Shown here in pieces: positions 35,842 to 44,185 of a stretch of 64,000 nt of DNA (positions are counted from its first letter, which is position 1; the number at the start of each line of letters is the position of its first letter). The DNA comes from a virus. The notes under the pieces were generated by a model, which saw only the letters and a list, made by a program, of their open reading frames with translations, made no database searches and was not told the origin of the DNA. Position numbers and translations under genes: made by a program. The stretch covers positions 17,184 through 81,183 of the IMG/VR virus record IMGVR_UViG_3300026521_000081; one strand, 5' to 3'.

Positions 35842-36494
35842 AGACTAATGTCAATGTGCATCGCTTTAAAGTATGCACTTAATGTCTTTGTGGCTTGTGT
35901 CTTTGTGACAAATGGTGCGAGTTCACTTTTACTCACTTTACCGTTTTTAAAGAGTAGTCCATTGAGTGCATTACTCGCTTGCACATCTCCACCACGCACA
36001 CCTAGAAACTCATCGAGTGTATTGTTTAGACCAAGTGGTTTCATTACTTGTACTTCTTGCAGTGTAATTCTGCCTGACGCACTGTTACCTGCTACTTGTC
36101 CAGTAATTCTATTCCGAGTCTTTCTATGCTTGTGTACGTTAAAATTCTTTAAGATATGCTGTGATGCTCTACGGATAGACATATACATTACGGCATATTC
36201 TACCTCAGGTGTATAGACAAAGTCACCTCGCGTAATAGTGAGCTTCTGGTAGATATCAAACCCTAACCATTTTGCTATATCTACATTTCTATCAAAGTCT
36301 AACTCTACTTCACTATCTAATGGAGAGAACAACCTCAACGAGTGTCTACCGCTACGAAATTTCTCTATCATAGATTCATAGTCTTTCTTACTCATCTTTG
36401 GTAGCTTCTCTTTATAAATCTTTGTGTTAAACCCAGATGGGTCTAACTTTGCTACGACTTCTAAGATAAACTGCTCTACATCTTTTCTTGCCAT
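35838..36494 (-). CDS. Unknown protein, 218 aa, possible virion component
   Basis: Not recognised. Starts MARKDVEQFILEVVAKLDPS with GAGGCGTTCTT upstream; basic central region (KNFNVHKHRKTRNRITGQVA) suggests nucleic-acid or virion binding. Its 5' end overlaps the 54-residue gene upstream by 19 bases, so it belongs to the operon 39074-35838 headed by the RecA-like gene. Confidence 0.65.
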   Translation of the reverse strand: MARKDVEQFILEVVAKLDPSGFNTKIYKEKLPKMSKKDYESMIEKFRSGRHSLRLFSPLDSEVELDFDRNVDIAKWLGFDIYQKLTITRGDFVYTPEVEYAVMYMSIRRASQHILKNFNVHKHRKTRNRITGQVAGNSASGRITLQEVQVMKPLGLNNTLDEFLGVRGGDVQASNALNGLLFKNGKVSKSELAPFVTKTQATKTLSAYFKAMHIDISL

Positions 36495-36640
36495 AAGAAC
36501 GCCTCTTGCTTTCTATCAATTGCTTTGTCCGCAATGAGTACTTTCTTGTCTGCTTGTTTTGTATGTTCATCTATGACTTTGTTATCGTTTAAGATAGCAA
36601 TAATCAAAAATGAAATACTGTATGCTATGAATGCCTTCAT
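36476..36640 (-). CDS. Small membrane-anchored protein, 54 aa
   Basis: Start ATG 36640 (MKAFIAYSISFLIIAILND), giving one N-terminal hydrophobic segment followed by a charged helical tail rich in lysine and aspartate. A longer frame would run into the gene at 36651 and is unlikely. No cysteine for a lipobox. Function unknown; single-span envelope protein by appearance. Confidence 0.55.
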   Translation of the reverse strand: MKAFIAYSISFLIIAILNDNKVIDEHTKQADKKVLIADKAIDRKQEAFLWQEKM

Positions 36641-36650
36641 CACTACGCCT

Positions 36651-37409
36651 TTAAAATGGGAGCGGTAAGAGTACATCATCAATAGATGCTCTCTTTGTGA
36701 CATATGTGGGTTGATTAAACATAGAAGTGAGTACAGCACATACACGAGGGTCAGACTCAAATAGGTCATCACTGTTCCCTAGTGATACGTAGTGATTCAC
36801 CTCTGCTTTACCTGTCTCGACATAGTTCTCACTCGATAACATACACCCAATACTATCTCTGTTTGTGCCAATGTTTAAGTACCTCTCAAATAGGATATGT
36901 GTCTTTGAGTCTATAATATAGGTGTCGCGTGTCTCATCACTACCTGTATTGTTCTTCAATGTTGGGAGTGGTTGAGTATATACAGCAGGTGATGTAATAC
37001 CATTCAATGTAGCACGCACACAATATCCATCTACCATATAGTCTCTACCAACGACCTTATCAAAGAGTGGCATATATAAGAAGTCATTGTACTTCTTATC
37101 ATAGTAGAGAATTACAGATTGGTCAATAATCTCACTGATAATTTCTGTAATAGGGAAGAACCTATCACCATCAAAATTATCATCTACTGGGTTTACTGTA
37201 ATTTTTGCAGATAAATTATCACTACTAGAAACAATGCTAGATTGTGACAAATTATACTCAATTTTGTCTACCGTTCTTTGTGGTGTAGTGTTATCACCTT
37301 TACCTGCGACTTGTGATAAATCTAAGATACTGTAAAACTTCTTAATGGAAATAGCCACATTTGTTTTGTCATCGTTGTCTAATGTAAAGACCCTTCTTTC
37401 TAGGTTCAT
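36651..37409 (-). CDS. Unknown protein, 252 aa, probable virion component
   Basis: Not recognised. Beta-rich sequence starting MNLERRVFTLDNDDKTNVAI; GAGGAAGATT precedes the ATG, which overlaps the upstream stop as ATGA. Contains several asparagine/aspartate-rich loops and ends DDVLLPLPF. Structural role is guessed from composition and from the neighbours. Confidence 0.6.
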   Translation of the reverse strand: MNLERRVFTLDNDDKTNVAISIKKFYSILDLSQVAGKGDNTTPQRTVDKIEYNLSQSSIVSSSDNLSAKITVNPVDDNFDGDRFFPITEIISEIIDQSVILYYDKKYNDFLYMPLFDKVVGRDYMVDGYCVRATLNGITSPAVYTQPLPTLKNNTGSDETRDTYIIDSKTHILFERYLNIGTNRDSIGCMLSSENYVETGKAEVNHYVSLGNSDDLFESDPRVCAVLTSMFNQPTYVTKRASIDDVLLPLPF

Positions 37410-37642
37410 AATCTTCCTCTCTCTTTCATCATTGGTATTGCACTATCTAACCTTGCACAGAGTTCTGACTCTGTATCAAAGTCATATGCTAGTAATAACA
37501 GAATGTCATTATCGTCTTCTGTTAATAAAGAACGAAACAGACAGTTAATATGTGTTAAGACACTGCGTGTCCTTGTCCTACTAAGTAGGTTGTCATACCC
37601 ACTTAGATTATACTTGTTAAGCACGCTTTCTAGATTTTCCAT
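37406..37642 (-). CDS. Unknown small protein, 78 aa
   Basis: Not recognised. Starts MENLESVLNKYNLSGYDNLL inside the 3' end of the RecA-like gene (26-base overlap), with GGAGCAAGA before the ATG, and overlaps the next gene by 4 bases. Helical; ends in a basic stretch MMKERGRL. The tight overlaps on both sides support it. Confidence 0.65.
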   Translation of the reverse strand: MENLESVLNKYNLSGYDNLLSRTRTRSVLTHINCLFRSLLTEDDNDILLLLAYDFDTESELCARLDSAIPMMKERGRL

Positions 37643-39074
37643 TCTTGCTCCATTTTTCCTCTAACCACCACGGCGTATAGATGCCGTGATACATTTCTAA
37701 GAGAGAAACGATAGTTAAACACTTCTCTCTATCTCTATTTTCTGGTCGTTCATTATAATGGTCATCGTCCCACCAGTTACGTGTATTTGTAAGGATATCG
37801 TCCCAATCATATCCTTTCTCAATGAGTCCCGTGTAGAGTGTCTGTGGGTCAACATAGAGCCCACCACGTTCATATACCGGGAAGAACTTCTTGAGTTGGT
37901 AAAGGTCGTACCCTATCTGCATTGCTCTAAACAACTTCTTGTTCTTCTTCATTGTCTCTCTTACTGTATGTCGTGTTACTTTGACGTCTGGTAGGAATAC
38001 AGATGCAAAGTTAGCAGTTCCGGCTAATGCGAAGTTATTGTTTTTTAAGTTGTATAGATAGGTTACATCTTCCAACACACCATCCTCCTGAGAGATAACG
38101 ACCTCAATAACATTACCAGTACCACCGTGTTTACTACGCAGTGTCTCTAATTTCACAACATATAAATCTTTCTCAGATTGCTCTACACCACGTTTCACAC
38201 GATAGTATGGTTGTTTTTCATCATCCTTTAAGATACGCTTACCGACAACTTTCCACATTAACTTTGTCAAATAGTAGAACTCTTCTGTTACTTTCTTTAA
38301 GACTTCACCATCTTTTAAATCATGCAGCTTCTTCATCGGTTTAGAGTATTTATTTTCGTTCATATCATTTGCAGAACCAACGTGTGCGGTTGTTAAAAAA
38401 TAGACATTTGGTTTAGATGCTACTGTTGGTATTTGTCCGAGTACTTTTGTCTTAAACGAACCAGCTTTCATAAAGATAGTGTTTGTGCTTCCATCTTCTG
38501 ATTTTGACTTATCCATCATATCATCTACTGCTTTTGGGTCAAACTTAGACCAACTATCAATAATAACAGGAAATGGCGGTTTAGCCATAACCTTTACACC
38601 ATTAGAAGAAAATGGTTCGTATAGGTAACTCTTGTCTTTTGCAATGGACTTTAAATACTTCTTAAAGTCACTCCACCAGAAGTCTGGGTATATTTTTGTT
38701 CTGTCTGTATAGAGTATCGTACTTGCATCTGGGTTGGATATATTAATAAACTCTTTTAAGTCACTGTCAGATACGTTAGACATGACGTGGTTTACCCTAG
38801 ATGGATTGATGTTTGACTCAGAGTCATAAATCATACCGAGTGGTTCGTGTGAATGAACTCGCGTTAAAATCTTTGCTTGCCAGTAGTAAAGAATGAGAGA
38901 CTTCCCAACATTCCCTGGCCCAGTACAAACACTAAAGTTTGCAATGCCACCATTCAGTACCATGTCTCCTCTTGGTCCCTGTATCCACTCTCCAGCAGCC
39001 ATATCGAAACCAGCACCCACATTAATGGAGTAGTTTCTATCCGGTGTCTCCAGTGACATTCTTGTTCTAGCCAT
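37617..39074 (-). CDS. RecA/UvsX-like recombinase or RecA-fold ATPase
   Basis: 485 residues from ATG 39074 (AAAGGATACAAAA upstream). Walker A: VCTGPGNVGKSLILYY with Lys59; LGMIYDSESN as a beta3/glutamate-type segment; Walker B-like PFPVIIDSWSKFDP near residue 170; and a NVYFLTTAHVGSAND strand analogous to the RecA polar-Q region. C-terminal 150 residues are helical and unlike bacterial RecA. Phage UvsX-type proteins drive strand exchange in recombination-dependent replication, which fits the presence of gp46/gp47-like, RuvC-like and RNase H genes. A DnaB-like or KaiC-like ATPase cannot be excluded. Confidence 0.65.
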   Translation of the reverse strand: MARTRMSLETPDRNYSINVGAGFDMAAGEWIQGPRGDMVLNGGIANFSVCTGPGNVGKSLILYYWQAKILTRVHSHEPLGMIYDSESNINPSRVNHVMSNVSDSDLKEFINISNPDASTILYTDRTKIYPDFWWSDFKKYLKSIAKDKSYLYEPFSSNGVKVMAKPPFPVIIDSWSKFDPKAVDDMMDKSKSEDGSTNTIFMKAGSFKTKVLGQIPTVASKPNVYFLTTAHVGSANDMNENKYSKPMKKLHDLKDGEVLKKVTEEFYYLTKLMWKVVGKRILKDDEKQPYYRVKRGVEQSEKDLYVVKLETLRSKHGGTGNVIEVVISQEDGVLEDVTYLYNLKNNNFALAGTANFASVFLPDVKVTRHTVRETMKKNKKLFRAMQIGYDLYQLKKFFPVYERGGLYVDPQTLYTGLIEKGYDWDDILTNTRNWWDDDHYNERPENRDREKCLTIVSLLEMYHGIYTPWWLEEKWSKNGKSRKRA

Positions 39075-39140
39075 TTTTGTATCCTTTAAATTGTGTATCT
39101 TCAAATGAATAGGTAGAACTCGGAAAAAGAGAAACTATCT

Positions 39141-39167
39141 GTATGTGTGGGAACTTCCCACACATAC
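39141..39167 (-). terminator. Palindromic terminator
   Basis: GTATGTGTGGGAA, C, TTCCCACACATAC: 13-base arms downstream of the stop at 39175; minus strand continues to CTCTTTTTCC. Confidence 0.7.
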
Positions 39168-39174
39168 TTGTAAC

Positions 39175-40797
39175 TTATAGTAGTCTCTTACGCTCTTCGA
39201 ATAGAGCGTTTAGAATCATTGTTATAGTATCAATGCCTCTTGTGTATGACGATAACATTCTTTCTAAGTCATAATGTATCACAATAACCCTATCAATGTC
39301 AGAGAAACAAAGGTTCTTATATTCTTCGTAGAAGTATGATGCTAACCCATCAATCGTGAACATATCGAAATCATTGTTGCGTCTTACTCCAACAAATAAG
39401 CTATTTGGAATAGGTAATGAATTGAGCCAATCATTGAATGCCTCTGTATCGTTGTCTCTTTCTTCAACTTCGATAGGACTATTTTCATCACACATAGCAT
39501 CTCGTATGTCGAATGCTTCAGATAGACACATGCTCATCTCTTCTATCTCATCACTGTTTGTTGTATCACAAGCTTCCTCGTTTATTATAAAACACTCTTC
39601 GTACTTATTATAAATCCATTCTTTAAACTCTTTAACATTTGGCTCATTGTTTGTATACTCACAAGGACAAACATTAACCATATTTGTCAGAAAGTTGTTA
39701 TTGTTACTAGCAATTCGTAACGATTTAGGGTATATGCGTAGAACAATGTCATCGATTGACAAATAATTCTTATACATGATATTTAAAGCTTGTTTGACGT
39801 GCCACGAAATTTTTGAGTTGAGTACTTGTTCGATATTATCCATACGTTCACCAACAAATACTGACGCAATACGTAACATATCTAAATGTTCATTATCGGA
39901 CCCTTCATATGGGTATATATTAATGCTCTCAAGTACCTCAATAGACTCACCACTTATAAGTTCACTTGAGATGTCAAGCCCTGGTTTATAGTGGAACACT
40001 AAGTCTTTCCTCTTTGTATACGTAATGCATGTACACTTATCAAACTTAGCTACTATTGTTGGGACAACGAGATATACATCACTCTGTCCAACTGCTTTGG
40101 TTGTATAAGGCTGTATAAACGCCAACGCACTTACTCTACTTGTAAATGTTGCGTTATATCTAGTATACTCTAATGTATTGTCATCTGAAACCATCATAAA
40201 GTTCATCTTCTCACTACGAATAAGATAAACATACCATTTTTCAGAGCTGTTGTTCATAACTACGGTAGCAGAAGGCATTTCGTTGTCGGCAGAATGCGAG
40301 GACTTTACTGCTCTAGGCAAGTCATTCTTGCCCATAATGTTTAGTAATCGGTATCCAAGTTTATAGTAAATACTAAATGATTCTCTTCTAGCATCGTAGA
40401 ATATATTAAACTTTGCTTCTTTGAAATCTCTTGCTCGCACGTGGTAGATTGTGTGGTCAGGATGTTCTGATATAGATATAATATCTTTATGCTCATATAG
40501 TGGCATGCTATCTACAACACTGTATTCTTCTTGTAATATATACTCAGAAACAACAATTAAGTTTAGACCATTACATGATACCTTGTGTAGATATTGTATT
40601 CTTTGTTTGCTATGGTTAGTATCCCCTAATCTCATAAGTCCATTGGTTGTACTTATAAACCCAAGTTTCTCTAACTCTCTCTCTAAAGAGTCGTGTTGTG
40701 TATTGTCAAATTCGCCAGAGGCAATAATGCGTTCCATTGGTCTAATACGAACTCTTAATCCATAATTTCCATTTACTTTGATAATGTAAAACTTCAT
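39175..40797 (-). CDS. Unknown protein, 540 aa, long paralogue of the adjacent 224-aa protein
   Basis: Starts MKFYIIKVNGNYGLRVRIRP; AAAAGGAATAAAAA precedes the ATG. Residues about 1-290 align by eye with the next gene (40922-41596): both share a ...KWYVYLIRSEKMNFMMVSDD-type segment (RWYIYLIRTDNIEFMMASTN in the other), a following tyrosine-rich run, and a YxVxPTIVxxFxKC motif. The last 250 residues are unique and acidic. It has a type I leader and AT-rich promoter, so it is probably expressed with the early-type units. Function unknown. Confidence 0.7.
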   Translation of the reverse strand: MKFYIIKVNGNYGLRVRIRPMERIIASGEFDNTQHDSLERELEKLGFISTTNGLMRLGDTNHSKQRIQYLHKVSCNGLNLIVVSEYILQEEYSVVDSMPLYEHKDIISISEHPDHTIYHVRARDFKEAKFNIFYDARRESFSIYYKLGYRLLNIMGKNDLPRAVKSSHSADNEMPSATVVMNNSSEKWYVYLIRSEKMNFMMVSDDNTLEYTRYNATFTSRVSALAFIQPYTTKAVGQSDVYLVVPTIVAKFDKCTCITYTKRKDLVFHYKPGLDISSELISGESIEVLESINIYPYEGSDNEHLDMLRIASVFVGERMDNIEQVLNSKISWHVKQALNIMYKNYLSIDDIVLRIYPKSLRIASNNNNFLTNMVNVCPCEYTNNEPNVKEFKEWIYNKYEECFIINEEACDTTNSDEIEEMSMCLSEAFDIRDAMCDENSPIEVEERDNDTEAFNDWLNSLPIPNSLFVGVRRNNDFDMFTIDGLASYFYEEYKNLCFSDIDRVIVIHYDLERMLSSYTRGIDTITMILNALFEERKRLL

Positions 40798-40848
40798 TTT
40801 TTATTCCTTTTATTTATGTTTTTGTTAGCTCACTACGTAAGCACAGCA
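40798..40848 (-). promoter_or_regulatory. Type I 5' hairpin leader
   Basis: Minus strand GGAATTGCTGT then stem GCTTAC-GTA-GTGAGC (40828-40842) then TAAC. Same constant flanks as the leaders at 45.9 and 48.8 kb with a different, still paired stem. Confidence 0.55.
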
Positions 40849-40872
40849 ATTCCTATACATTACAATAATATA
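40849..40872 (-). promoter_or_regulatory. AT-rich early-type promoter
   Basis: Minus strand TATATTATTGTAATGTATAG then GAAT, preceded by the T-run of the terminator at 40888. Confidence 0.6.
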
Positions 40873-40887
40873 CCAGTAAAAAAAAGC

Positions 40888-40914
40888 ATACAATATACGC
40901 TGTGTATACTGTAT
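40888..40914 (-). terminator. Hairpin terminator
   Basis: ATACAATATAC, loop GCTGT, GTATACTGTAT (11 bp with one G-U pair), followed on the minus strand by GCTTTTTTTTACTGG. Confidence 0.65.
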
Positions 40915-40921
40915 AACTATA

Positions 40922-41596
40922 TTACGAAAGTATATTTTCTAGTCTAATCCCATTCATAAATAATAGTAAGGGTTTATTTAATACTTTAGTATATTCAGCT
41001 TGCCTATCTGTATATATGAACTGTTTGCTATCTCTATCATCATAGACTATATTGTTGCATTTACTAAATGAAAATTCTGTACAAACAGTAATGGGATACA
41101 CATAAAATAATGTGCTTACAACATAACAAGTATACTTATCGATAAAGTAAATAGCATCTTCCTTCGTTATAAATGATTTAGAATACTTTTCATAAGATAA
41201 GTAAGCATTTGTAGACGCCATCATAAACTCTATATTATCTGTTCTAATTAAGTAGATGTACCATCTATCACCATTAACATCGTAGTTTTGTGTTTCATAC
41301 GATTTTGTTAAATCACTGCCGTATTCACGATTGTAATTTTTGCTATCTTTACAGTTACTTATGCCGATATACTTTGAAATGAACATATTGGTACCATCAA
41401 TCAGCTTCTGCTCATTTGTTATACGGATAGAGTCACCATATTTTACTATACCGATTTTACACAACGCTTTATCTAGCCCATATGGAACTTCTTCATCGTA
41501 ACAGCCACTATATAATATATCTTCTGTAACGCATGTCAACTTACCAAAGGTTAATTTAATTTCAGTATCGTTATCTCTTAATATATTAAAAGTCAT
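40922..41596 (-). CDS. Unknown protein, 224 aa, short paralogue of the 540-aa protein
   Basis: Starts MTFNILRDNDTEIKLTFGKL. Corresponds to the N-terminal half of its 540-residue neighbour (shared WYIYLIR, FMMAS, and FSKC motifs), so the pair probably arose by tandem duplication with loss or gain of the C-terminal domain. Leads or continues the minus-strand run 43403-40922. Function unknown. Confidence 0.7.
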   Translation of the reverse strand: MTFNILRDNDTEIKLTFGKLTCVTEDILYSGCYDEEVPYGLDKALCKIGIVKYGDSIRITNEQKLIDGTNMFISKYIGISNCKDSKNYNREYGSDLTKSYETQNYDVNGDRWYIYLIRTDNIEFMMASTNAYLSYEKYSKSFITKEDAIYFIDKYTCYVVSTLFYVYPITVCTEFSFSKCNNIVYDDRDSKQFIYTDRQAEYTKVLNKPLLLFMNGIRLENILS

Positions 41597-41613
41597 GTTT
41601 AGTACCTATTTCA

Positions 41614-41796
41614 TTAGTTCTTTGTCGCTTCATTCACGATAATGGCAAACATTAATGCTATTGAAAACAAACTAATGACTTCAAAGATTGTATGTTGCAT
41701 CTCACTTACTCGTGTTTCGTCAGGTACAAACACACTTAGAATAAATATACATAGCAGCACAGCAATAAGTTTGTAATTTTTGTCTTGGATGTTCAT
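41614..41796 (-). CDS. Small membrane protein, 60 aa, two transmembrane segments
   Basis: Starts MNIQDKNYKLIAVLLCIFIL; hydrophobic segments at about 10-26 and 38-56 separated by a short polar loop with DETRVSEM. AAAAGGAAAAAT precedes the ATG. Function unknown; could be a holin-like or superinfection-exclusion-type protein, but no specific feature decides. Confidence 0.65.
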   Translation of the reverse strand: MNIQDKNYKLIAVLLCIFILSVFVPDETRVSEMQHTIFEVISLFSIALMFAIIVNEATKN

Positions 41797-41810
41797 ATTT
41801 TTCCTTTTAA

Positions 41811-42209
41811 TTATAGATTTCCAAATACTACCATACCATTATGGTAGTATTCTATACGATTGAGTTTAAAGTTGTGCATATACAATGGTTTGTTATACTT
41901 CTTAGATAGTCTGATGTTGTCTTTCGTACCAACACTCTCACCATCCCAAAATGCAATACAAACATCACACTCCTTAAACATATCTTCATTTCTAACAAAT
42001 CCAGCGTGCTTCCCAATACTCCAGTCAGGAATAAATTCCTTAACCGGTATCTCTCTATCATCACCATACTTTTTAGCAAGTGTATCCACACCTCTAGCAC
42101 CACCACTAATTATCATTGTGATTGACATACGTGATATGAACTTATCAAGGTATCTATTGATACGTGATTTATCCGTAATTGAGCGTGAGCCAACAACTAA
42201 CAATTTCAT
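41811..42209 (-). CDS. SLOG-superfamily protein (DUF2493/YspA-like)
   Basis: 132 residues. MKLLVVGSRSITD at the N-terminus, IISGGARGVDTLAKKYG, then IPDWSIGKHAGFVRNEDMF and IAFWDGESVGTKDNI match the DUF2493/YAcAr nucleotide-binding Rossmann-like family, whose members are thought to bind nucleotides or nucleotide-derived signals. The family is common in phages and conflict systems. Its last codons sit in an 11 bp hairpin (41824-41851). The next gene upstream, ThyX-like, ends 1 base away, so the two are cotranscribed. Confidence 0.8.
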   Translation of the reverse strand: MKLLVVGSRSITDKSRINRYLDKFISRMSITMIISGGARGVDTLAKKYGDDREIPVKEFIPDWSIGKHAGFVRNEDMFKECDVCIAFWDGESVGTKDNIRLSKKYNKPLYMHNFKLNRIEYYHNGMVVFGNL

Positions 42210-43403
42210 CTACATCTCGCTCTTTGCAAACTGATACATCTTGTACATCTTTTTGACAGCATCCTTCGTACATTGTTGTGTGTGGTTCTTACCATCCTCA
42301 TCTCCAATAGCACCACGTTCGATAAAGAACTTCTCCCAATACTCATCGGTGCCACTCATTGTTATTGAAGTAGACACAGTATGATGTGGGTATCTCTGAT
42401 AGATTTCTTTTGGGTATCCTAGCTCTTTAAACGCATTCATATAGACATCAATAGTATGATAACCATTTTTAATCTCTTTGTTTGCATCTAACGATTCTTT
42501 AACATCTCCAAGGAACTTATTATACCCAGTGTATTTCTCTAGTCTTTCGTAGAAATCGTCTGGTATAAAGTACTCACAATTTATTGTTACAGTATTCATA
42601 GTTATAAAGAGCGTTTTGTGCGTAGCCAATTGGTCAGCAACAAACTTTGGAACAACAGTACGTATCACAACGTTGTCTTTCGTTTTATTCATCCCAATAG
42701 TATCACTAACTAAGGATAATATGTCATAAGTATCCGATTTCGTGAATATAACATTAATGAGGTCCATATATGTTTCGTCATCATACTCACAGAATCCATC
42801 AATGATAAATGTTTTATCTGTTAGTCCATTCGCACCTACGTGTCTTTGGACATATTCACACACAGGTTTTTCTAATCGTACATTTGTAGAGGTGTACCTG
42901 TTGCTCTGTGCAATCGTCGTGACTTCTTCAGATTGAGCATGTGTGATTCTGTCCCATCTCTCATGTGTGGTCTTAATTCTAAAGACATAGTAGCTCTCTA
43001 ACAGACGTTTTACTTCTCCTACATTACTATGAATTTCAATCTCTTTTAGGTGTGGGTTCTCAAGCACCAACCTTCTGTTTGCTAAGACAAATCTACTTAA
43101 CGTATTTCTACAAAACCTAGATTGTTCATATGTTAATACACCATCTTTGTTGTCTAATACAACAGGTTCTAATTGTAATGGTCTACTAGGTCCACCTGCA
43201 AATGTCTCTTTCAGTAGTAGTTTATACCGTAACTCTGGGTTGTTGCTCGCTTTCTTGTTTCTAGAGACAGACGCAAACATAGAGACCCACTCTTTTGGGT
43301 CGTAGTCTACTGAATATCTAAATACTTCCACATCAAATGGGTCTTTTTCTGTCCCTAGTGATAGTGTATCTATTGCTTTAATCTCTCTGTATTCTTTTTC
43401 CAT
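42210..43403 (-). CDS. ThyX-like protein (flavin-dependent thymidylate synthase family), divergent
   Basis: 397 residues. The C-terminal part resembles ThyX by eye: VVPKFVADQLATHKTLF in place of the ...QxxRHR helix, then HHTVSTSITMSGTDEYWEKF and FIERGAIGDE... TQQCTKDAVKKMYKMY like the ThyX 'l-m-t-g-n-x-r-x-w-x-h-f-l-x-x-R ... aQ-E-I' block. The middle has AQSNRYTS like the ThyX SxRY. The catalytic RHR(x)7S signature is degenerate, so enzymatic activity is uncertain. Longer than ThyX (about 220-270). Lies between RNase HI and a SLOG protein, consistent with nucleotide metabolism. Confidence 0.45.
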   Translation of the reverse strand: MEKEYREIKAIDTLSLGTEKDPFDVEVFRYSVDYDPKEWVSMFASVSRNKKASNNPELRYKLLLKETFAGGPSRPLQLEPVVLDNKDGVLTYEQSRFCRNTLSRFVLANRRLVLENPHLKEIEIHSNVGEVKRLLESYYVFRIKTTHERWDRITHAQSEEVTTIAQSNRYTSTNVRLEKPVCEYVQRHVGANGLTDKTFIIDGFCEYDDETYMDLINVIFTKSDTYDILSLVSDTIGMNKTKDNVVIRTVVPKFVADQLATHKTLFITMNTVTINCEYFIPDDFYERLEKYTGYNKFLGDVKESLDANKEIKNGYHTIDVYMNAFKELGYPKEIYQRYPHHTVSTSITMSGTDEYWEKFFIERGAIGDEDGKNHTQQCTKDAVKKMYKMYQFAKSEM

Positions 43404-43404
43404 T

Positions 43405-43830
43405 TTAGTTTCCTTTTAATATTCTGATTGCCTCGCTGTGTGCTAACACATCACAGCGTTCATTTTGTTTATGTCCATTATGCCCACGCACCCACTCTGT
43501 CGTGATAGTAAAGTCTCTTCTTATGTTACTGAATTGCACCCATAAGTCACCATTTTTTACGTCGACAAACTTACGTTTCTCCCAACCATATATCCACTTA
43601 TTGATTCCGTTTAGTACATATTGGCTATCTGATATAATATGTACAGTACTTCCTCTTGGAATAATTGAGAGTCCTTGTATCACTGCCATTAGTTCCATTC
43701 TATTGTTTGTTGTATGTCGTTCAGCTCCTTTGAATTCTGTTGTCATTCCATTTGACTCTATGACGCCACCGTATCCACCTGCACCAGGGTTACCGATGCA
43801 AGAACCATCAGTGTACAGTCGGTACATCAT
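43405..43830 (-). CDS. rnhA: Ribonuclease HI
   Basis: 141 residues. Cleaves RNA in RNA-DNA hybrids, for example primers. All four catalytic acids are visible: Asp8 (YTDGSCIGNPG), Glu46 (NNRMELMAV), Asp68 (HIISDSQYV), Asp127 (QNERCDVLA), plus the His in VRGHNGH at about 117-120. Length is standard. Its start overlaps the preceding 92-residue gene by 23 bases. One base separates it from the ThyX-like gene. Confidence 0.93.
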   Translation of the reverse strand: MMYRLYTDGSCIGNPGAGGYGGVIESNGMTTEFKGAERHTTNNRMELMAVIQGLSIIPRGSTVHIISDSQYVLNGINKWIYGWEKRKFVDVKNGDLWVQFSNIRRDFTITTEWVRGHNGHKQNERCDVLAHSEAIRILKGN

Positions 43831-44086
43831 AGATAATCACAAACTCTAATAGTTTACTATTATACGCACGCTTGAACTCTCTTAGTGTAAGCTCCACATC
43901 GTTTAATACAATCTCATTACTGTTTACACAGACTTCTCCGACAGAGCATGTCTTTCCGTATTCATCTTTAATATAGACGTTGATATTGTATCTCCCACCG
44001 ATAACATCTAACATCTCTCTACAATCAACGACACGTTGTAGGTCTTTTTTCTTCTTTACAAAGAATGTTTTTATTGGGTATTTCAT
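43808..44086 (-). CDS. Unknown protein, 92 aa
   Basis: Not recognised. Starts MKYPIKTFFVKKKKDLQRVV (basic), with ATTAAGGATAGATA before the ATG; middle beta-like (RYNINVYIKDEYGKTCSVGE). First gene of the RNase H operon, under a promoter and a type I leader. Confidence 0.65.
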   Translation of the reverse strand: MKYPIKTFFVKKKKDLQRVVDCREMLDVIGGRYNINVYIKDEYGKTCSVGEVCVNSNEIVLNDVELTLREFKRAYNSKLLEFVIIYDVPTVH

Positions 44087-44136
44087 TATCTATCCTTAAT
44101 GTCTTGTTCTTATTTATTAACCTATCAGGCACAGCA
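44087..44136 (-). promoter_or_regulatory. Type I 5' hairpin leader (short stem)
   Basis: Minus strand GGAACTGCTGTG, stem CCT-GAT-AGG (44121-44129), then TTAAT. Weaker stem than the other four copies but the same flanks. Confidence 0.45.
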
Positions 44137-44162
44137 GTTCCTATACGTAATAATAATATATA
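44137..44162 (-). promoter_or_regulatory. AT-rich early-type promoter
   Basis: Minus strand TATATATTATTATTACGTAT then AGGAAC. Matches the repeated motif; located between the candidate small RNA terminator and the leader of gene 43808-44086. Confidence 0.55.
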
Positions 44163-44185
44163 AGTAAATAGTTATCACTTTTTGT

